From Neolentinus lepideus HHB14362 ss-1 (lineage: Eukaryota; Basidiomycota; Agaricomycetes; Gloeophyllales; Gloeophyllaceae): a stretch of DNA of 64,000 nucleotides. The position numbers and the translations under genes are program-made. Of the stretch, positions 14,405 to 26,265 are shown piece by piece (the first letter of the stretch is position 1; every line of letters starts with the position of its first letter). A model generated the notes under the pieces. It worked only from the letters and a program-made list of their open reading frames with translations, was not told the origin of the DNA and did not search any database. The DNA lies in contig KV425578.1 in NCBI GenBank assembly GCA_001632425.1, forward strand, positions 290,498 through 354,497. Direction: 5' to 3'.

Positions 14405-15729
14405 ATGGGGATCCAGTTCGGATCCTTCGACGACATTTGCGGGACAGCGGCTCTCGTCATATGCCCTCTGGTTGGGACGGCACAAGGGATCGAGCCTTCA
14501 TGTTATAGCAGGAACGTAGAAGTGGGAGGGACTTTGATCTTTCAGCCATGTGAGTCTCACTATGGTTGGATGATGCTATGACTTGCGCCCTTTCTGCGAG
14601 ACTGACATACATACATACGGTCTGTAGCAACATGTTTCATCCACATAGTCGCGATTATAATGACTGCCATAATGATTTTCCACATTCGAAGTAAATACAC
14701 GGCTGTCGGTGAGTATTTATCTCGTTTGTTCGCTTGCCGGCGCAGTGTTTCACCGTTGGATCCACAGGTCGAAAAGAGATAGTCATGTTCTTCTACATGT
14801 ACACGGTTATCGAACTCTTAGCGATTTTCCTGGACTCAAACATTATCCCTACTGCGAACGCGAGTTATGCCGTGAGTGATCGTAGTGGTGTCATCTTCGG
14901 TTGACACTAACTTTCACCAGTGGTTTGCCGCCATATACACAGGTCTAGTGGCGGCGGCATACTGCTGTTTACTTATTAACGGGTTTGTGGGATTCCAGTT
15001 TGCGGAGGACGGCACGCCAACATCACTATGGGTGAGCATACTCTGATTGATGCCCAGGCGTGGACTGAACTCTCGCAGCTCCTCCGCATAGCCTGCCTAG
15101 TTGTCTTCGGTGTCAGCTTCTTCATCTCGATCGCAACGTTCAAGGGTTTTGCGGGCTTCAAGTACTCCAAGCCTATCGCACTCTGGATCATCTACATCCT
15201 CTGGCCCCTCGTCTGCGCTGCCGTCTATATTGTCTCGCAGCTGGTCCTTGTCTTCCGGACACTGCAGGACCGCTGGCCGATTGGAGACATCATCTTTGGC
15301 ACGGCGTTCTTCACCGTGGGCAATGTGCTTCTGTTTGCATTCGGTACGACGATCTGCAACGCGATCAAGCACTATATCGATGGACTGTTCTTCTTCACGC
15401 TGTGCATACTCCTGAGTGTTATGATGGTTTACAAGTACTGGGACAGTATTACGGTGTGTTCGAATCGCTCCACGTCTGTAATAAACCGCTCAAATTTATT
15501 CTTCCCTCAGCGCGAAGATTTGGAGTTCTCCGTGGGTTCGAAGGCAGCCGTCTGGGAAGTCAAAGACCCGCTCCTGTCTTCGGGGCTCGACTACTCCGAA
15601 GAGGACACCGTGAGCAACTACCACGGCGGCGGCGTTGCGCCCAGCCTTGTCGGTGGCGTCAGCGGGCAGCAGCTCTACCAGAAGGGCGGTATGTCCACAC
15701 GCGGATACCCGCCGTCAGATCGGTACTGA
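14405..15729 (+). CDS. CHS7: Chitin synthase export chaperone (Chs7 family)
   Basis: Six exons, 14405-14549, 14628-14708, 14768-14871, 14921-15031, 15079-15453 and 15511-15729, give 344 aa, the normal family length. The start [20 protein letters not shown] and later [63 protein letters not shown] and the C-terminal [20 protein letters not shown] are family signatures. About seven hydrophobic segments fit a polytopic ER membrane protein. In yeast the family is a dedicated ER chaperone needed for export of class IV chitin synthase Chs3 to the cell surface. The intron at 15032-15078 is needed: without it an in-frame TGA occurs. Introns are 47-78 bp. Confident by homology; client specificity is inferred from family knowledge. 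Confidence 0.95.
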
Positions 15730-18700
15730 GCACATTTCGATGGATGCCTTCCTCTGTCGCTATTACCATTTTATCCCCTCGTATCAATCATCTCGTTTCC
15801 TTACCGCTACATTGGACAATAACATGACCGTAATAGTGACCGTGGAGGTAGTTTGAACAGTTGCAATTGTATCATTTTTGCATTATAGCTATCTATTTTG
15901 GAGCTATTAGTATGAGCTTAGATTATGGGATTTGGTATTGTGCAGGTGGCAATGGACGTTCAGTGCGGCCACTTTAATGGAGACCCTAGGCCTTTTGTCT
16001 TGGATAACCCCACGTCAATTGTGCCTTCCCAGACGGATCGCGCGGGGCACGTAACAGATGCGCACTTCAGGTAAAGTCTTGTTTGGGCGCTCTGTGGGTA
16101 GCAATTAGTGAATCTAGGGCCTCAGAATCCGGTCGTTGTTCACGTAAGGTCGACACTAAGCAGGGTCAGGCACTCCGTGCATAGCGGGATGCAGCCCATG
16201 GTACAGAGTACGATCGTCAGACTGCAGGCTGACCGCCGCTCGTTTACTTTTGCAACACGTCAGTGGAAGGCCCCGACGATGCCCCATTGAAGAGAGACCG
16301 CGAAGTCCGGAAGTAAATCGCAAGCGTCCGTAACTTTACCTTCCAGCAAATTGTCGGAGCCCCGCGGTCCTGGGGCTTCGTGCTCCCTACGCAACCGCGT
16401 CGTTGCGCTCAGGTGCATACACTTGTCGCCGAAGAGATGCTAGTCTGGGAGAGTCGCCTGTCGACGGCGAGCACTGGGGGGTGTCGTGAGCCCGATCTGG
16501 CAAAGCCGTACGTCCATCTCCATCGTATCGATGCAAACTGGAAAGTGCTGTCGAACATCACCCAGCCAGAAGTGTGCCATTTCCAGAGACGTGATGGTCT
16601 GACAGTCAACTCGACGCTGACGAGATAATTGAGGGAACACCTATTCACGTCAAAAAATCTTGCACTTTGGGCTTAAGGGAGTACTGTACACATTACTGAT
16701 CTGCATTGATCATGATACAAAGGAAGCACCTCACCAGGGACTTATGTAGGCTGAGGAGGGTCGTAGAGGCTGAGCCATCCAGATAAAAACTAATAGGATC
16801 CTTGCATGCACAGTGTCAATCAAATGTTGGCAATGCTATTCACTGAGCCTGGAGGCCGAAGGCGTTGTTCACGCAGATTGGAATCTAACGGGTAACCGAG
16901 CGCCGAGCATGGATATGGTATTGCCGGAGATGTAATAGCTTTCTAACTCGCCGATATTGATAAAGTAAACGAGCATGAGGGGGTGAATGTATGCGAGTCA
17001 AATATGCTTGCGATTGACATCAAAATCTTTACCCTGTGCTGCATATGTTAATCTGAACAAACGCATGAAACAGAGGAAGCACTGCACTAGGGAATTGGTA
17101 GTTTCCGAGGGGAAAACTCGGGCTGAGCTATGCTGGATCAGAATGACACTAGTACGACATTAATAATTAGTATTGATGGAGAGCCTCCGGTGCCAGTGAA
17201 CGTATTGTAACATGTATCTGAATTGTGGCGTTATAACTTATAAGATCCGGGGAGTCGTTTGCAAAGCAATTAGCGCTCCCAGTACCTGTTAGGTTCGAAT
17301 AATGCTGCACTAGAGGTGGCCCTCGGGCCTCCGCCACAGAGTCAGCTGCGGAAATCTCCGAGCGAGAACATATGCCGTTTATAGGGATGAAAGTTGCCTT
17401 CAGCAGCACATCGTACTGCAACTTGTATATCTGACGGACCAGATCGAACTATGATGACATCCAAGTTGGAAGGGTCAGTATATTCCGTGTTCGGCGGCGT
17501 ATGCTAAAGCCATGTCCTCCGGGCAACAGCACTCTGATCAGAACATGACTGGATCGTAGTGCTCAAACTTTGAGCGCTGGTCCGTGCGCGCTTCGCCCCT
17601 CCCTTATATATATATGCGTCAGCCACGTTTTGTTCCCCATCTCTTGTGCTCGGGCATGTACTGTCGCCAGTGAGGTCCTTACCGAGGCACAGTCTTTTGC
17701 TGATTGCAAATTAAACATCCGAACACGTCCTTTAGCTTCGGCTTTAGGCAATTTTTGGAAAACCTTCCCTTTTCTGATATGTCTTTTTTCCTGTGATCTG
17801 CGCGGCGCGGTGAGGAGATAGGATAGTAGCAGTAGCACTTGTGCAAATAATATATTGGTTTTCTGCGATTTACTTGGACTTGAATGAGTGAAATTAGTTC
17901 ATGAAGTTAATTCATAAAATGGTATTTCCTGCACCTGGTCGTGAGTCGACGATAGATGGCTATACCGCAGGCTGATGCAAGGTGTGTTATTTTTACAGGT
18001 ATCTATTCTCCAGAAAGTGGAAACCTGGGTATCAGACCAGTTCGACCCCGTAGTTATAGTCTATGACCATCGTAATGTTGACGTTGAACCTCTACCAAGA
18101 TATTTCCTACTGAAAAAATGGAAATGGACTTGAATCCTGTCGGATGAGCCACTACAAAACAAATCGACGTGGCGGTGTCCGAGCAAATATTATGTCCTCC
18201 GACACCTGTTCAAAGCCATTTCCATCTAGAAAGTATTCTGTGTCGTCCTACATAACCTTTGCACCATACTCACGACGCTAATCGGATATCCCTATAGAAG
18301 GATGACCATGGCTGACTGCGTTTCTTGAGCAGACCCGCGTTGCCTACCAGCAAGCATTTAACGTGGAGCTTTTCGCCGTTCCGCAACCATACTAGTATTC
18401 TCAGGGTGTACCACCCCTCCACATCTCCCTATGGACCTTCTGGTAGTGGCGAAAACGGTAATGGGCCCTTGCATCTGGGGCGCATACAGCTGACCGATCC
18501 TTGAATAGCGAAACCTGACTCTTATGAACCACTCTGCCCGCGACCGTATCCTCACCCAGGTGCGCCTGGAATGCTGCCGCCTCCTTTAATATTTGGACCG
18601 GTAAATGGCTGAGCTGTGGTCGACGCTTGGTCATCCAAGACTTGTCGAATCAAAATATGAACCCTGCACTAGTTACGGTGTCAGCGGCCTCTGCCCGAGT
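15730..18700. other. About 3 kb without a recognisable gene
   Basis: 3' flank of CHS7 followed by sequence with only short frames. Two patches, near 16720-16790 and 17070-17130, share the string AGGAAGCAC and loosely similar context, perhaps an old duplication or chance. A pyrimidine-rich block at about 17570-17830 looks promoter-like but no gene follows. Confidence 0.4.
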
Positions 18701-18825
18701 TCTCAGCTGCTGTTGTCGACTCGTTTTTACACACGGCGACATAGGTATGAGCAATATCATGATCGACGGGACTGCTGAATGGCGGCCTACGCGCGCTGGG
18801 TTCCTGTACACTGTGAAGAGGGTCG
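18700..18825 (+). pseudogene. Relic of a fungal APH-family phosphotransferase
   Basis: Codons from 18717 read RLVFTHGDIGMSNIMIDGT, an almost perfect catalytic loop of the aminoglycoside-phosphotransferase/choline-kinase-like fold (HGD, then N five residues after the D). Fourteen bases later, in a different frame (18788-18820), YARWVPVHCEE matches the segment that follows the metal-binding DWE in intact fungal family members (YAGWYP..WEE type). The DWE itself is missing and the frame is shifted, and no N-terminal lobe can be found upstream. I read it as a decayed gene fragment. Alternative: an unusual multi-exon gene with an unseen intron, less likely because only 14 bases separate the two blocks. 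Confidence 0.45.
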
Positions 18826-19078
18826 GTAGGGGAAACCTTACCGAGGAAACTCATAGAGCAGCTATCCCGGCGGCGTAATACCTGCGATACATAAATCAGA
18901 CGAGAGTATGAAATGCGTCTCATTAGTCGTTATTATCCAGTACAAGTGCGTGAAGATGTATATAGAAGGAGAGTAATTGCCTACATAAGTAACGTGGTCG
19001 TGACAGAACATAAATCACAGACAAAGAAAATAGCAACAAATGAATGACTGAATACCACAGAATCCAGAGTCCCTCCGC

Positions 19079-22000
19079 TCAGAATCTCCTTGCGCCGCCC
19101 ACCAGGCCCTCTATCGAATGGTGCTCCAAATCATTCCGCGCCTTGAGGATTGCCGCATGCATCTCCTTCATCGCGTTCCCCAGCTTCACCCCAAAGCGGT
19201 TCATAATATCGCGCTGCCACGCATCGTACTTCGCATTCACGCGCGCCTGCACCTGCTCGTAGTCAATAACACAGACCCCGAAGCTCTTCTGCGTATCCGA
19301 CGTGTCGAACGTCGACCGCGCTTTCTTGATCTCGGTAAGGAGCTGCTGCCAGTTCGCGAGCGAGTCGCCTAGGCGGTTGAACACGTACTCCGCTTCGAGG
19401 TCCCAGAGCGACTGGAATTGCAGCCATTTGCCGACGTAGTCTTTTAGCTGCTGCACCTTGTTCTCGATCAGGGTAAACGGCCGTTCGAGGGCCTTATCGG
19501 GGAAATGTGTCAACTGTCAATGCGTGACCATCTTTCAGTTCTGCCAGGAGAGGGTGATATACATGTACACTTACTAGGGAGGTGTATGTTGTGTCAGAGA
19601 TTATCGTACCTTGCATTTGGAGACCGATCTCGTATCTTGAACTCTGTATCCGCTTGAGCCGACAGACAACACCTAACCAATCATGTAGTTGTCGGATCCA
19701 AGTCTTGCGCGCGTGCTCTATTGGGGGATCTAGGAAGATAACTTGGTTCTGTATCCGAATTTCGTGAACTATGGGCTTGAGAGTCATGGTACCCTCAACA
19801 GTCTGAAATTAACGTCAGAAGCTGAAATGACAGATGCACCCAAGGTACAGCTAACCTTCTCCTCCTTTCTCTTATCTACCCGCCGCTTATTCGTGATATC
19901 GCGAAGAACCAAGGGTTCTCGCCGGTCGCCATCATCAGTACGATCGAACTCCGTACACCATAGCTGAATGATGTGAGTGAGCCGCTGTAGAAGGATCCCC
20001 TCTATCCGCTTATCGAGCTCAGCTACCCAGTGTTCGAGATTTGCGTAACCCTCCAAATTCAATCGGTCAATCTGGGAACAGACACGCATATCAGTATGTT
20101 ATCGTGATACGAAATGTATGAGGCACCAACAGCAGCTTGGATCTTCGTCAGGAGTTCCGTGAAGGCTTCTGCAGTGTACGGACATGTCGCAAGGTCATCG
20201 ATAGCTCGCGAGATGTCCTTGTACAGGTCAATGACGCTATTTGTCTTGTCCTACATGTAATAACTGGTATGAGTTATTTGACCTTCCTCTGTCAAGGCAG
20301 CACTTACCTGGAGAATCGATACGATACTTGCAACCTCTCGGACGAACTGGATATGCCGGTTGTCTCCCCTGCTATCCGCACTCGAGTTATACCGGGTGGT
20401 ATCGTACTGGTTGACGAAGTAATCCCAACGAATATTCATACCTGCGATTAAGACATGAGTAAACCCAGCGGTCAGATTTTTCACAGCTCACCCTTGGAAA
20501 CCATCCGTTGTGCCTCATTTCGGTACTCGGCGACCAGCCACTCGATACCCTTGTTATTCTCCACCAACTCCAACGTTTGCCCATAGGTTCGAACAGTCTC
20601 CATCAGACTGACCGCATGTGGGTACACCCGCTTCGCGTCCTTCGCCATGTTCGTGATCGCATGAGGAACCTGGAAATTGAGCCACAACAAGTTGCGGACC
20701 TCCTTGAACAGCGTGATGATCTGCGGGTCGAAGTTCACCGCGAGCTGGAAGCCGCCACCGCGCAACCGGACAATCTCGAACAGCCGTCCGTTCACGCCCA
20801 TGTCGCGGCGGTTGATGTCGTGCAGCCATGCTTCATATACCGGCCGGGTGTCGAGTTTTTTCCTGAATGCTGTACTCTCGGACTGAAGTTTCTGCCCCTC
20901 GGCGTACAATTCCCAGCCTTTACCCAGGACGTCCTCTACGCGTTTCATGTATGTCAGTAGTTGGCGCTCGATTTGCCGTGCCCAGATGATAGCGCCTGCT
21001 ATTGGTGGTAGATCGCGCATTTGAGACATGTGGTAAGCTTCTGAGAACCGGTATTGTGTTTTGAACTGAAAACTGTGTAAGGTATGCGCAGACGGAGAGT
21101 CGTTATGCCTACCTTCTCATGCAGCCGCTTGATATCTTCCTTGACCGAGTCGATGAGTTGTGTCTGGTACTCCTGGATAGCTCCTCGAATCTGTACAGAC
21201 ACAACCGCTCAGGTCAAGAACACGAGAAAATTAGACAGAACTCACCTTTGGTCGCACGAAAAGAGCGTTGAATTTCGAGAACACGCGGAACATCTCGTTG
21301 GCATTTCGGGCAGTACCTAGCCTGTCACGAAGCCGAGCGATGATTTGGTTCTCCACTCGCGCGACACGTTCATTATATGCGTTCTCGGCGGCAACCCAGA
21401 TCTCCGTACCCTCTGTAGAGGCTGTCTATGAAAATACCACACCTCGTTGCATGAACCACTCACCAGTCGAAACGTCTAGTACGTCGATCCGCTTCATCAC
21501 CTCATACGCCTCCTTAACCTCCTCCTCCATATCCATACCTCCAACCTCCATCCCGCCAAGCCCCTTCGTCGGCCCCGTCATCACCGCCAGCTGCTCATGT
21601 TGCTTCCGCCACTCTCTCAAGTATCTAACACGCTCCTGCAATTTCGCATGCGCGGGGACGACTTTGATAGGTATGAACTTCTCCGACCGCTTCCTCGTTA
21701 CCTCACGCGCAACGTTCGTGAACTCTTTAATCAAGTCATCCCATGTACGAAAGATGGTCATGGTTTGCCCGAGTAACCGCTCAAAAGTGTCGTATGGTTG
21801 AAAGGGTAGCCGGTGGGAGGTGAGAACGCGGAGGAGTTGGTCGTTGAAGTCGCGGGAGATGGCTTCGACGAGGGGGAGAGCACGTCGAATGGGGTAAGGG
21901 GACAGCTTGAGTTTACGGTTGATGTGCCCGAAGATGAGGACCAGGGACTCTTGAATCTTGTCAAGGTCAGTGGCGGACAGGAGCTCATTCAAGGGGAAAT

Positions 22001-23219
22001 CCTTCATGAGCTGATTGTACTTGTGTACTACGCGGCGAATGTAAACGGTCAGCGAATATAGAAAGGTGGATATGCGCACCAATATCCGTTGCATCTTTCA
22101 AGCCAGTATCCGCAATGAAACTAACAGTGGCATGGAACCGCTTCGCATTCCGTAGACAGTCCATAACCATGTTAACCTCCTCGCTTCGCAGCTGCGCCTC
22201 GATACCCTCCAAGGCGCGTTCCAAGCTTAGCCAGAAATTGATTTCCTGTGATGCCGTTCCTGAGGACACATCTCGTGTCAGTTTCGTGACGGCCTGAATA
22301 GCTTTGATCCACGAGTTTACATGCGCATGAAGTGTATTCAGGAAAGTACTGTCGTTCAGGAGTTTCGGAGGAATATGTGAGATGTTGGGCCGGACGCCTG
22401 CCGCATGAGCCTGCTCCACGGCTTTCTGAATGACGGGGTGGATGATGAGGTGAGTTTCGGGAATCTCGACGTTCTGTTGGAGGTGAAGGAGGGATAGTTC
22501 AAGTTCCGCGAATTTCTTTTTGGTCATGGGGATACCTACATTACTGTCTAGGATTAGGCTTCGCATTGAGAAGGTCAGAACTCACCCATTTTGCCGTCTC
22601 CATCCTTCCCACCACCTCGCGCACCAACAAACGCGTCAAACCACGACTTTACACCGTTACTGATTAAAGCGTGCAAACTCTCGTAAGGAGTCTCCTCGCC
22701 ACCGAAAAGGTTAAGGATGTGTAACTGTGCAGCAAGAGGGGTGATGGGATCCAGGATGGGGCCCCTCTTAATGAGAGAGATGGTCATAACATGCGACGGG
22801 GTATATGTCAATTGGGGAGTGAGGCTGTAGGTATATGTTGGTGGTGCGTCGTCTGAACAGGGTCAAATACATTGGCCAATACGTGAACGACTGACGTACT
22901 CACCTTCAACCTCGTCCTTCATCTTCACAACATACATTGCACCTCCCCCCTCCGCCGCAAACCGCGATACTCGCTCGTCAAAATCATCATTAAATACGGA
23001 CTCCAAATCACGAGGACTCGCAGCCATAAGAGGAGGTAGGACCGATAACAGGAACTCGCGAAACACAGCAGAGTCAAAAGCTGGCGCAGATGCAGGTTCC
23101 ACTGGCCCATCATGATGTGATGTACCATTGGAGGTGCCATTTACGCCGTTTGTACCATTGATCCCGTTTGTGCCATTCGGCGGTAACACAGGTGTAAGAG
23201 GAGGCTCGGGGGTGGCCAT
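19079..23219 (-). CDS. dhc1: Cytoplasmic dynein heavy chain, tail half (Dhc1 of a split dynein)
   Basis: Twelve exons (22904-23219, 22586-22852, 22080-22535, 21464-22027, 21246-21412, 21113-21190, 20492-21065, 20308-20441, 20131-20250, 19856-20071, 19575-19802, 19079-19513) give 1184 aa. The product matches the DHC_N1 tail along its whole length, for example [34 protein letters not shown] and [20 protein letters not shown]. It ends with [21 protein letters not shown] and a TGA. Intact dyneins continue here into the linker and six AAA domains (over 4000 aa); none is found downstream. In Basidiomycota the heavy chain is known to be encoded by two genes: Dhc1 supplies the dimerising, cargo-binding tail and Dhc2 the motor, needed for nuclear migration in Schizophyllum commune. 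The start at 23219 is preferred; the frame is open to an ATG at 23369, which would add 50 residues. Confidence 0.92.
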
Positions 23220-23679
23220 AACGCGTTCGGGCTGCGTCTGTTGCAAAAATCCCAGCGACGACAGCCCTAGCCGGGTCGTCGATGGCTTTCTAGACGTCCA
23301 GGAAAGAAACCGCGGTAGGGTCTTGCGGTAATTCGTGAAATACGCCTGGTTCGATGTTTCAGTAGCCATTCGTTCAGTATGGAGGACATATTAGAGTAGG
23401 AAAACATACGTCGTGAGCCTATAGCAGCCTATTTTCGTAATGCAAACGAGGCTTCCGCACGACCAGTGCACCTAGTACTCGCAGCAAGACGCGTTGTTAG
23501 AGAACAAGTAGTGGACGCGCCCGAAAAGGAATTTCCACGTTTTCTGCTATAGCTGGAAATGCGGTGGCGTCGGCGCGTAGCCATGTGCACCCATATGCTT
23601 CTTAAGGTCAAGTCAATTTATACGTAAAGACGCTCCCTCTCCTTCGAACAAAAATTGATGTGGGATACAACAATATAGT
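23220..23679. other. Spacer between dhc1 start and TRM2 stop
   Basis: About 460 bp holding the presumed dhc1 promoter and 5' leader and the TRM2 3' end. Both genes run leftward. No other gene seen. Confidence 0.6.
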
Positions 23680-26046
23680 CTAGCTAGATGGAGGGGGCCC
23701 GTCTTTGAGGCGTAGCACCGCAACGCTCTCGACGTGTGCTGTCTGCGGAAACAAATCAAAACCCCTCAAACTCGTCAAGGCATAATGCTGGTCGATCCCA
23801 ACTACTTCCTTCATGATCATCCCCACATCCCTCGCCTGCGTATGTACATTACAGCTCACATACACAACCACCTTCGGCCCCACCTTAATCAGCTGCTTGA
23901 TAAATCGCTCGTCCGTGCCCTTGCGCGGCGGGTCGATGACCACGACCGTCCTGTTCGGCGGATAGTGACTGACGGTCTGAAAGATGTTCGCCGCGTCACC
24001 CGACCGGAACTGGATTTTGCTTGTCGGGATGCCGTTCAACTGGGCGTTCTTGGTGGCAAATTTGATGGCGTCAGGTGATAGCTCGATACCGGACACCTCC
24101 TGAAAGTGCTCGGCGAGCATGATCGCGAAGAGGCCGCTACCGCAGTACGCGTCGACGAGGTGTGTGAGCTTCTCGCTAGTGGGACTGGTTTTGCCGGAGC
24201 TGAAGACGGCATCTCGGACGTAATCTGTTAGTGGGACAAGCACGGAGTTGTTGTTTTGGAAGAATGCGTGTCCAGGGTAGTCGAATATTTTGTTGCCAAC
24301 ACGTTCACGCACGGTTGCTTTGTGGTTGGTGATGCAGACGTGCTTCTCAACAGCGTCTGCTAAACTGTCTATCTCAGGAGCTGAGGTTTTGGACGGACTG
24401 GAACTAAGGGATTTGGGTCTGTGAGGACTACCTTTGCCCTTACCAGAGGTCTCTGGGATTTCCAGAGAGTCCCGTAAGAGTAGAGATACACCCTTATGGT
24501 ACGTCCATATGTCACTGTTGACAGCCTTATGGGTAAGCAAATGCGGACAACAACCACAAAATCAACTGACTTGATGATGGCCTCTCTTAGCTCCGGCAGC
24601 CTTTGATTTATGGTAGATGTTGCAATGGGACATTCCTGTCAACTCACGATTTAGTATGTATAGCCCCACTGACCACGTTAACAACCATTGTTCACCTCAA
24701 TATCGATCGGATTCTTCGTCCCGGCTTTGTTGAACCCAATCTTGAGCCACTCTGGCTGCCCCTTCGTCTTCTCCAGAGTGCCATTGTTATATTCTGCTCG
24801 GATTCTTCTAGGAGGAGCATCAAAATGGGGTGTGATTTTTGTACGATAACCGTATTGTAACGGGGACGCGATAGTTGGTTCAATTGAGGGAAGGATTGAA
24901 GGATCCAGACCTGGATACATGTGCGATTTTGTTGAAAAGGGCATTAACTTTACATTTCGGAATAGGCCGAACGTACCGAAGAAATTGTTATACGCTTTGA
25001 CAATAACGTTCCGCTTCAGATCGAGTTGCGTATCGTATGATAACATCTAGATTGATATATTCATGATCCATTCGACCATCCGTGTAGAGATGAGATACCT
25101 GGTACTGGCACCCAGCACATTCACCAAAGTGTTTGCACCGCACTCGGTTCATGTCTCGCAGCTCTGGATTGGGCTTGGTTACAGCGATAAGATCGGCCAG
25201 GGAGTGTAGACGAGAGTTGCGGTATATTTTCGCCCTAATAGTCTCGCCAGGGAGAGCGAAGGGCGTTCTGACCACCCAGGGCGATTTGGGAGATGGGGCA
25301 ATGGATAATGACTCGCCTGGCAGTAAGTTAGTGAAGCAGCCAGATGAAACAACACGTTTAAATCATGAAGTGAATCCGACATATTGAGTAGAACAGGTCT
25401 CTGTGGGGAGCATCAGAAACAGTGCGCTTTTCTGGGCCTTCCCACCGAGCCCTTTACTATCCAAGTAGGGAGATGAATACCATAGTTCTATAAAGAATAT
25501 TCCCACATATATAACCAGAGCAAAAGAAAGAGGCGATTAATTCGCACCATCTGAAGACAAAGTCGAAACCTCCAATTCCACTTCCTCCTGGAGATCGAAC
25601 GGCGAATTCCACTCTTTCTCCTCTTCCAGGGTCTTGTCAACATGCTCTTTCCCGAGTAGAGCGACGATATCTCGCCACTGCACATCCTCTGTTGAGAAGG
25701 GCTCGGGAAGAGCACGCGCCTTCTTGAGTTTCCGCTGCTCCTTGCGCCGTTGCTTCACACTCTTCCGCGGCTGCTCTGAGTGTGCCTCCTCCATGTCAGG
25801 TAGATCAGTGAGCACGTCTTTATCGCCGTGCACCTTCGCCAGTTCGACGTAGGCATCTTGATCGCCCTTCTCGGGTACATCGAGACGGGGTTTCTTCACC
25901 GCTGGTCCAAGCAATTTTTCTTCGTCAGATCCTGATCTTGGCCTCCCAGCGTCAGTCATTATTGTCCGCCTCGCAACGCTAGTCGAATATTGGTGTAACA
26001 AAAGTTGGCCTGGGAGAGTTCGAATACGCAGTGCCCTGTACAACAT
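23680..26046 (-). CDS. TRM2: tRNA (uracil-5-)-methyltransferase, Trm2 type
   Basis: Five exons, 25548-26046, 25099-25316, 24696-25046, 24567-24635 and 23680-24525, give 660 aa. It contains a cysteine cluster typical of the RumA/TrmA group (CKHFGECAGCQYQ), a SAM site (LVDAYCGSGLFAIMLAEHF), the DPPRKGTD motif, and the catalytic cysteine motif VVVYVSCNVHTQARDV near the C-terminus. Family role: methylation of U54 in the T-loop of tRNA to ribothymidine. The N-terminus from 26046 is Arg/Leu/Ser-rich without acids for about 28 residues (MLYRALRIRTLPGQLLLHQY), like a mitochondrial presequence; a second ATG starts MTDAGRPRSGSDEEK, followed by a basic KKPRLD. Intron 1 (231 bp) is long for this window. 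The gene is divergent from the Mam3-like gene across 219 bp. Confidence 0.93.
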
Positions 26047-26265
26047 TCACTGAACGGACGTTTCCTGTCAGATTAATATTGCACTGCCACGAATGAGTCT
26101 GACTATGTACCATAATAGGCAGTCAAGCTTTCAAGAACAGCCTGATCTTGAGCCAGTGAATTGCCACCGGAGCTTCACCAGACCACCTTCTATCGAGCGC
26201 CGTAACGACGAGTATCAGCGAGTCTCGCGTCTTCACAACGCATACACTCTTGCTTTTATTCCTCA
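26047..26265. promoter_or_regulatory. Compact divergent promoter, TRM2 / Mam3-like gene
   Basis: Only 219 bp separate the two start codons, which point away from each other. The interval must hold both promoters and 5' leaders. No clear TATA box is visible. Confidence 0.5.

Noticed and set aside
14037..14519. 160-codon plus-strand frame
   Set aside because: It overlaps the first CHS7 exon in another frame and has no motif; the CHS7 reading is far better supported.
15032..15057. 26-bp intron in CHS7 ending at the first CAG
   Set aside because: Too short, and it leaves the frame wrong; the 47-bp intron to 15078 restores the conserved sequence.
16720..17135. Possible direct repeat around AGGAAGCAC
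   Set aside because: Similarity beyond the short string is too weak to separate from chance by eye.
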